Made by a program: the position numbers and the translations under genes
Shown: in pieces, positions 18,002 to 25,943 of the stretch
How the letters are laid out: the number at the start of each line of letters is the position of its first letter
Numbering within the stretch: the stretch's first letter is position 1
DNA from: Cohnella sp.
Lineage (GTDB): Bacteria; Bacillota; Bacilli; Paenibacillales; Paenibacillaceae
DNA length: 41,729 nucleotides
NCBI GenBank assembly: GCA_028287445.1
Contig: JAQBPQ010000071.1
Coordinates: 1-41,729 of the forward strand
Direction of reading: 5' to 3'
Notes under the pieces: generated by a model
What the model was told of the DNA's origin: nothing
Database searches by the model: none
What the model saw: the letters and a program-made list of their open reading frames with translations, nothing else

Positions 18002-18969
18002 GACGAGGTTCCTCCATTGCGTCCCAATTGTACCCGAGGGTCAACGACAGCGTACAGAATATCCGCAAACAGATTACCGATGATGACGAATACCGAGACC
18101 AGCAACGTTATGGCCATCAGGACGGAATATTCACGCGCGACTGCCATTTGCACGAACAATCGGCCCATGCCCGGCCAGTTAAATACGCTCTCCGTCAATG
18201 CCGCTCCCCCTACGAGGATGGACAGGTCCAGCCCTAGAATCGTGATGATCGGGATGAGCGCATTCCTTAATGCGTGACGGAACACGACCTTGCCTTCTTT
18301 TAATCCTTTCGCACGAGCGGTCCGGATGTAGTCCTGATCCAATACCTCAAGCATACTGGCACGAGCATATTTGGAATAGGAAGCCAAGAACCCGAGCGTC
18401 AGCACCGTGACGGGGAGAACCAAATGCATGAACAGATCTGCGAGATTTCCTTCCTTCCCCATCGTCCACATATCGGACAAAGGCAGCCATCTATGCTTCA
18501 ACGCAAAATATTCCTGCAAAATAATACCGAACCAAAAAGTCGGCATGGCGAACCCTAGATAAGCAATGATGTTTGATGTCTGGTCGGAAAGACCGTACTG
18601 TCTGGTACTGTTGTATATTCCCCAAGGAATGGCAATAACCAAGGAGAATAGCCAGGCCGCACCCATGAGAACCATCGTATGACCGACGGTCGGCCATAGG
18701 ATCTTGCCCACAGCGATATGATTTTTGAAGGTATACCCAAGATCTCCCTTGAGCATATTGCCAAGCCAAATAAAATATTGAACGGGTACCGGTTTATCAA
18801 GCCCCAAGTTATGCGCTTGAACCTTGGCCGCCTCCTGTGACAGTGAAGGGGAGAGATAAATTTTCGTAGGCCCGCCCGGCGCTGCATGGATGAGCGCAAA
18901 ACTAAGCAAGGATATCAAGAACAAAACCAAAACGGATTGAATAATACGGCGTATCAAAAACTCGGTCAT
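17998..18969 (-). CDS. oligopeptide-type ABC transporter permease (OppB-like)
   Basis: This 323-residue membrane protein opens with LIRRIIQSVLVLFLISLLSF, the typical OppB first helix, followed by HAAPGGP and LGLDKPVPVQYFIWLGNMLKGDLG. The EAA-type loop is YIRTARAKGLKEGKVVFRHALRNALIP. About six membrane helices are visible. AAAGGGGG lies 7 nt before the ATG. It is separated from the binding-protein gene by a stable hairpin, then is tightly coupled to the OppC-like gene. Confidence 0.94.
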   Translation of the reverse strand: MTEFLIRRIIQSVLVLFLISLLSFALIHAAPGGPTKIYLSPSLSQEAAKVQAHNLGLDKPVPVQYFIWLGNMLKGDLGYTFKNHIAVGKILWPTVGHTMVLMGAAWLFSLVIAIPWGIYNSTRQYGLSDQTSNIIAYLGFAMPTFWFGIILQEYFALKHRWLPLSDMWTMGKEGNLADLFMHLVLPVTVLTLGFLASYSKYARASMLEVLDQDYIRTARAKGLKEGKVVFRHALRNALIPIITILGLDLSILVGGAALTESVFNWPGMGRLFVQMAVAREYSVLMAITLLVSVFVIIGNLFADILYAVVDPRVQLGRNGGTSS

Positions 18970-18991
18970 CTGGAATCCCCCTTTCCCGAGA

Positions 18992-19023
18992 ACAGGGGAA
19001 GGGCCTCATGGGCCTTCCCCTGT
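18992..19023 (-). repeat. stable intercistronic hairpin (14-bp perfect stem, no U tract)
   Basis: Positions 18992-19005 and 19010-19023 are perfect reverse complements around a 4-nt loop. On the minus strand no T run follows, so it is more likely a 3' end stabiliser than a full terminator. It lies between the binding-protein gene and the first permease, where such hairpins raise binding-protein levels over membrane subunits. Confidence 0.75.
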
Positions 19024-19047
19024 ATCAGATGGCTTTATGGTATTTGA

Positions 19048-20790
19048 TTACTTCTTGTCAGACCACCAGTTGATGATGTGGAACAGATAACCATAAGCCA
19101 GGGTAGATTCCGGTTTGTCTTCATCCGCCCAGTGAACGGTAGCATTATCGACAACTTGCGGAAGACCGTATTGATACAAAAATACATATGGCAGATCGGT
19201 GGAAATTTCCTTGCCGATTTCTTTGTAGATGGCTGCACGCGCGGTTTTATCGACGGTTTGTTGACCTTTTACCCACAAGTCGTCCAGCTTTGTGTTTTTA
19301 TACCAGCCGCTGTTTTGACCGGTCGGCGGGAAGTACTTGGAGGAGAAGATGCTCTCTCCGTCCGGATCCGGGTTGTTGAGGGACCAGGACAGCAGCAGTG
19401 CCGGGAATTTGCCCGGAGTTACGTTTTGGTCGATCCAAGTGGCGAAGTCGATGCCTTTCGGCGTCACTTCGATCCCTACGTCTTTGAGGTTTTGCTGAAT
19501 GACGGCAGCAACTTGCTCGCGGCGGCTGTTACCTGCGTTGTACTGCAGCTCGAACGAGAATTTGTGTCCGTCTTTCGCGAGGATACCGTCTTTGCCGGCT
19601 ACCCAACCGTCTTCCTTAAGCAGGCTCTTCGCCTTCTCCGCATCATAAGTGTAGTTAGTCGCTGCGTCGCCCGGGTCGGCCCAACTGCCCGGCAGAAACG
19701 GCGAGTTCATGAGCTTGCCTGTTCCCTTCAGTACGTTGTCGACCATCCCCTGACGATTGATGGCATAGGCGATAGCTTGACGAGTCTTCTGGCCTTTGAA
19801 TGGGGAATATTTGTCCGGGAAGTTCGCGTCTTTGAAATTGAAGCCCAAGTATTCGTATTGCGGTCCCGGCGCCAAAATGACGCTCAAGTTTGCACTTTTC
19901 TTAACCGCTTCGATTTGCGTGACCGGAATCGCTTCGGTCATTTGAGTATCGCCTTTGATGATCGCTTGTACTTCCGTGTTTTGGTCGGCATATTGCTTAT
20001 AAATGATCTTGGCGATGTGCGGCTTTTTTTCACCCCAGTAATTCGGATCCGCATCCAGCGTAATATGTTGGCCTTGGGTCCATTCCGTCCATTTCCATGG
20101 TCCGTTCGTGACCGTTTTGGCTGGATCGATGCCGTAAGCGTTCTTTTGCAGATCTTTAAGCGGTACATCCTTCAAGATGTGTGCGGGAACGATCCCGGTT
20201 ACAAGAGCATTCAGAAATGGAGCATAGACTTGTTTAAGTACGATCTCTACTGTTTGATCGTCGATCTTGTTTAACTTATCGACTTTATCAAAGCTGCTGA
20301 TTCCGGGGGATCCGGCAGCAGGATTCTTGACGGTATTGATGAAATAGATGAGATCATCCGCATTTACCGGTTGGCCGTCGCTCCATTTGGGCGTCGACTT
20401 CAGCTTTATCGTGTAGGTTTTGCCGTCCGCACTGACTGTCGGAAGCTCAGTTGCGAGAGACCATGGTTCAACGGTAACATTGGCGTTACGGTCGTAATCA
20501 AAAAGATTGGCATAAAGTAAGTTTTGGATGTCACCGGATGCCGTATCTTGCACATACAACGGATTGACGTTTACGATATCCGAGAACGTGCTGATCGTAA
20601 TTGTTCCGCCGTCTACCGGGCCTGCAGGCGCTGCGCTGGCGGTAGGTGACGCGGATGCGGACTGGCTGGCCGGCGCGCTGGCCGAGGCCGAAGGCGACGA
20701 TGCATTGTTTTTGTTGCCCGAACAACCGACTAGCAGGCCCCCTACTAAAGCGATTGCGGTGAAGCTCGTTAACCACTTCTTTTTACTCAC
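19048..20790 (-). CDS. peptide-type ABC transporter substrate-binding lipoprotein (SBP family 5)
   Basis: The mature-size precursor has 580 residues. I chose GTG 20790 because AAGGAGG lies 8 nt upstream. The lipobox LLVGC is at about 20-24, followed by a low-complexity Ser/Ala/Pro linker, then the family-5 fold (ADDLIYFINTVKNP, VTNGPWKWTEWTQGQHITL, AIAYAINRQGMVDNVLKGTG). The family captures oligopeptides, dipeptides, nickel, heme, and also glycans and glycopeptides. It is the first gene of the importer operon, with a promoter at 20862-20891. The catabolic genes downstream suggest a sugar-containing ligand (inference). Confidence 0.93.
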   Translation of the reverse strand: MSKKKWLTSFTAIALVGGLLVGCSGNKNNASSPSASASAPASQSASASPTASAAPAGPVDGGTITISTFSDIVNVNPLYVQDTASGDIQNLLYANLFDYDRNANVTVEPWSLATELPTVSADGKTYTIKLKSTPKWSDGQPVNADDLIYFINTVKNPAAGSPGISSFDKVDKLNKIDDQTVEIVLKQVYAPFLNALVTGIVPAHILKDVPLKDLQKNAYGIDPAKTVTNGPWKWTEWTQGQHITLDADPNYWGEKKPHIAKIIYKQYADQNTEVQAIIKGDTQMTEAIPVTQIEAVKKSANLSVILAPGPQYEYLGFNFKDANFPDKYSPFKGQKTRQAIAYAINRQGMVDNVLKGTGKLMNSPFLPGSWADPGDAATNYTYDAEKAKSLLKEDGWVAGKDGILAKDGHKFSFELQYNAGNSRREQVAAVIQQNLKDVGIEVTPKGIDFATWIDQNVTPGKFPALLLSWSLNNPDPDGESIFSSKYFPPTGQNSGWYKNTKLDDLWVKGQQTVDKTARAAIYKEIGKEISTDLPYVFLYQYGLPQVVDNATVHWADEDKPESTLAYGYLFHIINWWSDKK

Positions 20791-20861
20791 TTCTTCATCC
20801 TCCTTGTGATTATAAAACAAATAATGGTAATGAAGCACTCATGAAGCGCTTTCTTATGATC

Positions 20862-20891
20862 AATATACTATACTTAACAAAAATATCGCAA
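20862..20891 (-). promoter_or_regulatory. probable sigma-A promoter of the importer operon
   Basis: Minus strand TTGCGA (20886-20891), 18-bp spacer, TATATT (20862-20867). The rest of the 400-bp gene-free stretch from 20791 to 21190 holds the palindrome at 20913-20924 and the terminator near 21100. I see nothing else in it. Confidence 0.45.
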
Positions 20892-20911
20892 AACTTATTT
20901 TTTTCTATCGT

Positions 20912-20924
20912 TTCGACATGTCGA
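20912..20924. promoter_or_regulatory. Spo0A-box-like palindrome
   Basis: The 12-bp palindrome TCGACATGTCGA (20913-20924) contains a full 0A-box heptamer, TGTCGAA, on the minus strand (20912-20918), and TGTCGAC on the other strand. It lies about 20 bp upstream of the importer -35. The heptamer is known for Spo0A, but one site is weak evidence. Confidence 0.35.
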
Positions 20925-21082
20925 CAAAAACCTCCTTAGATGCGAGAGCATGAATATGGTTTAGAATACAGATAATGGATACACATCATAATTTCAAGTA
21001 AATTGGGTAGAATCACTTCGTCATAACGGATTTTACACCTTCCCATTGTAAAAAAAATTGCGAGGCTTGTAAATCCATAAAT

Positions 21083-21123
21083 AAAAAAGAGGGTCCTCTC
21101 CTTTTGGAAAGCACCCTCTTTTT
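21083..21123 (-). terminator. Rho-independent terminator after the SDR gene
   Basis: AAAAGAGGGT (21085-21094) pairs with ACCCTCTTTT (21113-21122). A-rich and T-rich flanks make it usable in both directions. It lies 68 bp downstream of the SDR stop. Confidence 0.75.
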
Positions 21124-21190
21124 ATTACCGATCAAGCCTTTTTTGCCCTTAAAAGAAGGACATATTCACGATACTCGGACGAAGTTGGTT

Positions 21191-21907
21191 TCAGACCAGG
21201 TGCGCACCGCCATCAATCAGAACAACGGAACCGCTTGTAAACCCGTTCTTCGCCAAGTAAACATAAGACTCCGCAATGTCCTCGGGTTGGGCGATCCTTC
21301 CGACGGGCAACTGCTGTCCGATTCCGCTGAACATAGCCTCTCGCTGCCCGGCAGGCATGCCGGCATAAATCGGGGTGTCGACAAGGCCGGGTGATACGAC
21401 ATTGACCCGTATAGGCGCCAAATCCACCGCGAGACCACGTACGAGTCCTTCGATCGCCGAGTTGATCGCCGCTAAGGTAGAAGCGCCTTTGGGAGGACGT
21501 CTGCCGTACACGCCGGAAGTGAAAGTGATGGAACCGTCCGTAATCAAGTAAGGAATCGCCGCCCGGGCGGTTATGTATTGGCCCCAGAATTTACTGTCAA
21601 ACGCTTCTCTGGCGTTCTCGACGGGCAGATCGTTGAACACACCCATCGCGCCGTCCCCGGCCGTGATGACCAAATGATCCAACTTGCCGATCTTCCGGAA
21701 AAAATCGTCTACCTTGTCCATGTTCCGAAAATCGAGCTCATGAGTCTCGACATGGCTTTGAAGCGTTCGTTGCGCGTCCGAGAGCTTGGAAGCCGATCGA
21801 CTCGCGATTACCACTTGGGCGGATTCGTCCAGAAAAGCCTTGGCGGTGGCCAAACCAATACCCGAAGTACCTCCAACAACGACCACTCGTTTCCCTTTCA
21901 AAGACAT
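21191..21907 (-). CDS. SDR family NAD(P)-dependent oxidoreductase
   Basis: The protein has 238 residues. I chose ATG 21907 because AAGGAGG lies 7 nt upstream. VVVVGGTSGIGLATAKAF (9-26) is the TGxxxGIG-type cofactor loop. ASRSASKL suggests NADP preference. The catalytic region has SITFTSGVYGRRPPKGAS: the Ser is present, but the usual YxxxK pair is not in its normal form, since the tyrosine in VYGRR is not followed by a lysine at +4. The C-terminal SGSVVLIDGGAHLV is typical. Catalytic competence is uncertain. The gene is 73 bp from the quinone-oxidoreductase-like gene and probably co-transcribed with it. Confidence 0.88.
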   Translation of the reverse strand: MSLKGKRVVVVGGTSGIGLATAKAFLDESAQVVIASRSASKLSDAQRTLQSHVETHELDFRNMDKVDDFFRKIGKLDHLVITAGDGAMGVFNDLPVENAREAFDSKFWGQYITARAAIPYLITDGSITFTSGVYGRRPPKGASTLAAINSAIEGLVRGLAVDLAPIRVNVVSPGLVDTPIYAGMPAGQREAMFSGIGQQLPVGRIAQPEDIAESYVYLAKNGFTSGSVVLIDGGAHLV

Positions 21908-21979
21908 CTCACAACCTCCTTCACCAATTTCTTCAAGTGTAATCAATTTGCCGGTGGAAAAGCAATTTGGCACCCTGTT

Positions 21980-22963
21980 TTATTGGCCCACACGCAGAAT
22001 GATTTTTCCCGTGTTTTGATTACGCTCCATAAATTCATGGGCCTCGTTGGCCTTCTCCCATTCCCACACGGAATCGATGACAGGTTTCAGCCGACCGTCT
22101 GCAAAAAGAGGCATGGCAAACTCGGTGAATTGCCGGGTAAGTAAGATCTTATCCTCCGTCGATTTGGAGCGGAGAGAGCTTCCGATCACCTGCAGCCTTT
22201 TTCTGAGCAGCAAGCCGAGATCCAATTCCGTGGCTTTGCTTCCGCCCATGGTTCCGAGAATAATGAGCCGGCCGTCCGGGGCCAGCGATTCGATGTTTTG
22301 CTCCCAATACGAACCACCGATAAAATCCAATACGATGTTTACGCCGTGTCCGCCGGTTGCTTGTAACACCTGCGGTGCAAAAGGCCCTGTTTTATAATCA
22401 ATGGCAAGCGCCGCGCCGAGCGTAAGACAAGTGCTTCGTTTCTCTTCGCTGCCCGCGGTTACAACGGATCTGGCACCCGCTTCTCTCACCAGTTGAATCG
22501 CCGCTGTCCCGACACCGCTGGCCCCGGCATGGATAAGTACGGTTTGGTCCCGCTTCAAGCCGCCGAGCACAAACAGGTTCAGGTACGCCGTCAAAAACAC
22601 CTCGGGAATGGCGGCCGCTTCTTCAAATGAAAAAGAGTCGGGAATCCGCATGGCCATCCCGGCCGGAAGGCTGACCCGTTCCGCGTAGCCACCGCCGGGA
22701 AGAAGAGCAAATACACGATCTCCCTCTTCCCAGCCGCTCACGCCTCTGCCGACTTTTTCAATGACTCCGGACACTTCTAACCCGATGATCGGTGAAGCTC
22801 CTGCGGGAGGGGGGTAAAGCCCCCTTCTCTGAAGAAGATCAGCCCGGTTCAGGGCCGTCGCTTCCACTCGAACAAGCAAATCATCTTCGGATAGAACGGG
22901 ATCGCTGGCTTCTCCAACATAGAGCGAAGTCGTTTTTTCATCGACCAATATCGCCTTCATCAT
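21980..22963 (-). CDS. quinone oxidoreductase-like MDR protein (zinc-free alcohol dehydrogenase family)
   Basis: The protein has about 327 residues, starting at ATG 22963 or the adjacent ATG 22960. AAGGGAG sits just upstream and overlaps the end of the GGDEF-EAL gene. Features are ALNRADLLQRRGLYPPPAGAS, the cofactor loop IHAGASGVGTAAIQLVREAGA, and GLEVSGVIEKVGRGV. These fit the Qor/PIG3-like NADPH:quinone reductase group, which lacks the catalytic zinc cysteines. Likely cytosolic detoxification of quinones or enones. It forms a probable unit with the SDR gene. Confidence 0.9.
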   Translation of the reverse strand: MMKAILVDEKTTSLYVGEASDPVLSEDDLLVRVEATALNRADLLQRRGLYPPPAGASPIIGLEVSGVIEKVGRGVSGWEEGDRVFALLPGGGYAERVSLPAGMAMRIPDSFSFEEAAAIPEVFLTAYLNLFVLGGLKRDQTVLIHAGASGVGTAAIQLVREAGARSVVTAGSEEKRSTCLTLGAALAIDYKTGPFAPQVLQATGGHGVNIVLDFIGGSYWEQNIESLAPDGRLIILGTMGGSKATELDLGLLLRKRLQVIGSSLRSKSTEDKILLTRQFTEFAMPLFADGRLKPVIDSVWEWEKANEAHEFMERNQNTGKIILRVGQ

Positions 22964-22973
22964 TTTCTCCCTT

Positions 22974-24689
22974 CTAGAGGCGTATAACCTCATCTGCGGT
23001 CTCGCATAAAGCCGACAACGTCATCGGCTTGTAAAAAAAGTGCCCTTGCATCTGGTGGCATTTCAGTTGTCTCATTTTGTCCCGCTGCTCACTCGTCTCG
23101 ATTCCTCCGGCAATCAGCTGCAGCTTGAGCTTGTCTGCGATCGTCACCAGCCCGTTGATAATCGATTCGCTAATCGGGTCGTTCAAGATAGCATGCACGA
23201 ATATCCGATCAATCTTGATCGAGCTGATCGGGAGCAGCTTCAGGATTCCGAGTGACGAATAACCTTGGCCGAAGTTATCCAAGGCAAACCGAATGCCCGA
23301 AGCTGCCATACGTTTAACCTGAGGCTCAATCAAGTTCGCATCATACAAGCTTGTGTTTTCGTTTAATTCGATGACAAGCCGCTCGGGGGTCAATTTGTAT
23401 TCTTTTAAAATATCCGCCACCCTATCCGCGAACTCGGGATCCCGAAGCGTATTTACACTGGTGTTCACATTGACGGTCATCCCGCTTTTTTCCCAATTCG
23501 GCCACGTAAGAAGTTGTCCGCACGCCTCACGGATTACCCATAAATCGATTTGTTGAATGAGTCCGATTTTCTCGGCAAACGGGAGAAACAATTCGGGTCC
23601 AAGGGTGCCATGCTCCTCCGTCTCCCAGCGGATCAGCGCTTCGATGGCAACTGGAGTCAGGTTTTGGGCGTCCACAATAGGTTGAAAAACCAACAGGAAT
23701 CGTTGGTCTTCCAATGTCCTGCGAAGTGAAAACTCAAGCGATTTATCCCAGCCGGTCATCGCGAATACTTGTATACCAAACTTGGTTCCTCTTTTGATCT
23801 GAACCAGTGCCGTATCCGCTCGTTGAATGTATTGCTGCAACGATGCGGCATGCGTGCATAAGCCTATGGAAGCGGTCACCAAAATCGGATATCCGCTAAT
23901 GGCGACCGGCTGTGAAAGATCCTCCATCAGCTGCTCCAAGGCATGTAGAACCCTGTTCTCATCAGTGGATGAGAATAGGAGAACGAACTCATCCTCCGCA
24001 TATCGGCAGGCATGGGCGTTGTGGAGCGCGCAGATGTCTCCCAGCACGGAACCGACCCTTTTGAGTACTTCGTCGCCCACTTCATGCCCGTATGTATCGT
24101 TGATCTTCTTGAAATCATCAAGGTCCAATAATGCGACCGCTTTTTTGGAATCCGCGGGAAGATTGTAAAACAACAGCTCCAAAAAGGCGCGGCGATACAT
24201 ACCCGTTAACTCGTCATATACGATGGTCTCTTCCAGTTCAATGAGGCGGCTTATGAAATCCGCCATCCGCTTCACCAGTTCGACATCCTCCGGTGTGAAC
24301 ACATGTTTGCGGTCCAAAACGCAAATCGTACCGAACGGCCGGCCGTCACGAAGCACGACAGGTACACCTAGCAAGCTGCAAGCGCCCATTTGCTGCGTCA
24401 CGGGCAAATCCTTTGTCAGCGAATCTTGGGTGGTATCGGGAATGATCGTGGGCTGCTGCTTGCTGCATACTACTTTGCTATACGTGTTCTCCAAGGGAAG
24501 CGACGTGCCTTCCATAACGAGTGTCTCTACCTGATTCCAAGCGTTTAAAATGAGGTTGGTATCACCGTCGTTCTCCGCCAGAAAAAAGGTATTGGCATCA
24601 ATGGTCTCCCTTAAGGCCTGAAAAAAACTTTGGGCGGCATCCCGGAGAAGAACATTCTTGGATGACATTTTCCCGAAGGTGAGATTCAT
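22974..24689 (-). CDS. GAF-GGDEF-EAL domain protein with degenerate catalytic motifs
   Basis: The protein has about 571 residues. The GAF domain (about 10-155) includes SLLGVPVVLRDGRPFGTICVLD. The GGDEF domain (about 165-315) has the signature loop AEDEF in place of GG(D/E)EF, and no RxxD inhibitory site before it. The EAL domain (about 325-570) keeps the EAL triplet (AIEALIRW), the Asn (VNVNTS) and IKID. However, DDFG reads DNFG and the AEGxE motif reads AGGIE, which loses the conserved Glu. Both enzymatic activities are therefore doubtful, and a c-di-GMP or GTP effector role is plausible. The start is ATG 24689 (AGGAG 9 nt upstream). ATG 24695 is only 3 nt from that site. Cytosolic, no membrane helix. 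Confidence 0.9.
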   Translation of the reverse strand: MNLTFGKMSSKNVLLRDAAQSFFQALRETIDANTFFLAENDGDTNLILNAWNQVETLVMEGTSLPLENTYSKVVCSKQQPTIIPDTTQDSLTKDLPVTQQMGACSLLGVPVVLRDGRPFGTICVLDRKHVFTPEDVELVKRMADFISRLIELEETIVYDELTGMYRRAFLELLFYNLPADSKKAVALLDLDDFKKINDTYGHEVGDEVLKRVGSVLGDICALHNAHACRYAEDEFVLLFSSTDENRVLHALEQLMEDLSQPVAISGYPILVTASIGLCTHAASLQQYIQRADTALVQIKRGTKFGIQVFAMTGWDKSLEFSLRRTLEDQRFLLVFQPIVDAQNLTPVAIEALIRWETEEHGTLGPELFLPFAEKIGLIQQIDLWVIREACGQLLTWPNWEKSGMTVNVNTSVNTLRDPEFADRVADILKEYKLTPERLVIELNENTSLYDANLIEPQVKRMAASGIRFALDNFGQGYSSLGILKLLPISSIKIDRIFVHAILNDPISESIINGLVTIADKLKLQLIAGGIETSEQRDKMRQLKCHQMQGHFFYKPMTLSALCETADEVIRL

Positions 24690-24879
24690 AGCCATGTTCT
24701 CCTAACCTGTTCGAGGTTTTCCACCTATGCTCGGAGTGTGGACGCGTCAATTTAATAGTTCGATGATACTATAATTTCAGACCATTTTCTACCGTTCAAA
24801 AAGGTACCATTGCGTGTGGAGGAGCCGATTGTACTCTAGCATCGGATGGAATAATTTACATGGTCCTATTTGGAGAATA

Positions 24880-24915
24880 AGTTACCCCTTATCAACGGAT
24901 TGATAAGGGGTAACT
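24880..24915 (-). terminator. hairpin after the CotF-like gene (16-bp perfect stem)
   Basis: Positions 24880-24895 and 24900-24915 are perfect reverse complements around CGGA. On the minus strand only a short T-rich stretch (TTATTC) follows, so it is a moderate terminator or stabiliser. Confidence 0.6.
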
Positions 24916-24948
24916 GCTGGTGTGTATGGATGGTAATTGGGAGCCGGG

Positions 24949-25860
24949 TTACGGAGTGACGGACCCGGATTCTTCCTCTCCCATATTCATCGATGCATCG
25001 CCTGTCTGATTCTGGACGGAAGAACCGGCGCGGCTTGAAGCAGAATAAGACGTGTTTTCTTCTGCTTGCCTGCCGCCGTAACCGGCCCCCCCACCATAGA
25101 GGACGCTATTCGCGGAACCGACATTCAGCGCGCTGCCCCCAGGACCGGTCATGTTCGGAGTCGACTGATTGTAGGCACCGTAAGAAGACTGCCCGCCATA
25201 CCCCATACTTTGACCCGCATTACCGGATTGTTGCTGCTGCCACGATTGTTGTCCGGATTTTTGCTGTCCCGTTTGTTGCTGCCCTGATTGTACGCCGTAT
25301 TGCGCGTTAAGAGACGCATCGGTCGGCTGGTAGCTGTGAAGGAACGTTTTGGCCGTATGGTCGTTCATGGTAGGGACTTGGTACGCGCCCTGCTGGTTCA
25401 TGAACAAGAATACTTCATAAGCTTGATTGGCGCAGGTGGCCGCGCTGTTCATCAGCATTCGGCGAAGGTTGGGATCCGCGGCTTCCAGGCTGGCCCACGT
25501 GGCATTCCTGGCGCCATTCTTGTGGCACCATAACATGGCCATCGCGATATCCATGTCACTGAACGAGGCGTCGGAGTGTGGCGCAAACTGCGGCGGATTG
25601 TTGAGCCCATATTGAATGTTCTGCGGTCGAATCCCTTGAATGTCGGTATTGGGGGGAATGGGTCTAAACGGAATGTAATCGTGTGTATAGGCGACCATTT
25701 GATTGTAGGACAGAATCTCTTCCTGTTGATGTCGTACGATCATGTCTCTGAGCTGCGGGTTATTCGTTTCTTTGGCGTAAAGGTTGAAGTGGGTGATGCA
25801 ATTGATCTTTTCCGACAATATCTCGTGGGTTTCCATCGTTTCGTGAGCGCCAAATGGCAT
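24949..25860 (-). CDS. CotF-like spore coat protein with Gln/Gly/Ser-rich tail
   Basis: The protein has 303 residues. I chose ATG 25860 (AAGGAGT 7 nt upstream) over a longer frame from 25893. Residues about 1-160 resemble two ferritin-like helical CotF segments (METHEILSEKINCITHFNLY, LRDMIVRHQQEEILSYNQM, then DMDIAMAMLWCHKNGA and NLRRMLMNSAATCANQAYEVF). The last 130 residues are low complexity with runs of QQQ, GQ, YGG and NQS, which is unusual for the family and suggests an extended or self-associating coat tail. This indicates a spore former. Expected location is the spore coat, but no sporulation sigma site was identified. Confidence 0.85.
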   Translation of the reverse strand: MPFGAHETMETHEILSEKINCITHFNLYAKETNNPQLRDMIVRHQQEEILSYNQMVAYTHDYIPFRPIPPNTDIQGIRPQNIQYGLNNPPQFAPHSDASFSDMDIAMAMLWCHKNGARNATWASLEAADPNLRRMLMNSAATCANQAYEVFLFMNQQGAYQVPTMNDHTAKTFLHSYQPTDASLNAQYGVQSGQQQTGQQKSGQQSWQQQQSGNAGQSMGYGGQSSYGAYNQSTPNMTGPGGSALNVGSANSVLYGGGAGYGGRQAEENTSYSASSRAGSSVQNQTGDASMNMGEEESGSVTP

Positions 25861-25881
25861 GGGAGTCACTCCTTCGGTTTT

Positions 25882-25902
25882 TAGACCATCCATTATGGTC
25901 TA
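25882..25902. repeat. 8-bp inverted repeat just upstream of the coat protein gene
   Basis: TAGACCAT (25882-25889) and ATGGTCTA (25895-25902) face each other 22 bp upstream of the chosen start. It could be an operator or an mRNA 5' hairpin. Confidence 0.35.
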
Positions 25903-25943
25903 CCCGTCCCCAGCCAATTTATACTCCTCTTATGGATATCATT

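Noticed and set aside
20790-20940. Tiny open frame (ATG TCG AAA CGA TAG) after AAGGAGG on the minus strand upstream of the importer
   Set aside because: Four codons only, and the spacing from the ribosome-like site (11 nt) is long. It also lies upstream of the likely promoter.
24703-24717. Imperfect palindrome AACCTGTTCGAGGTT as a LexA box
   Set aside because: It does not match the Gram-positive CGAAC-4 nt-GTTCG pattern.
25882-25902. Sigma-K promoter for the coat protein gene
   Set aside because: No CATA-7 nt-TA element was found at the right place upstream of 25860.
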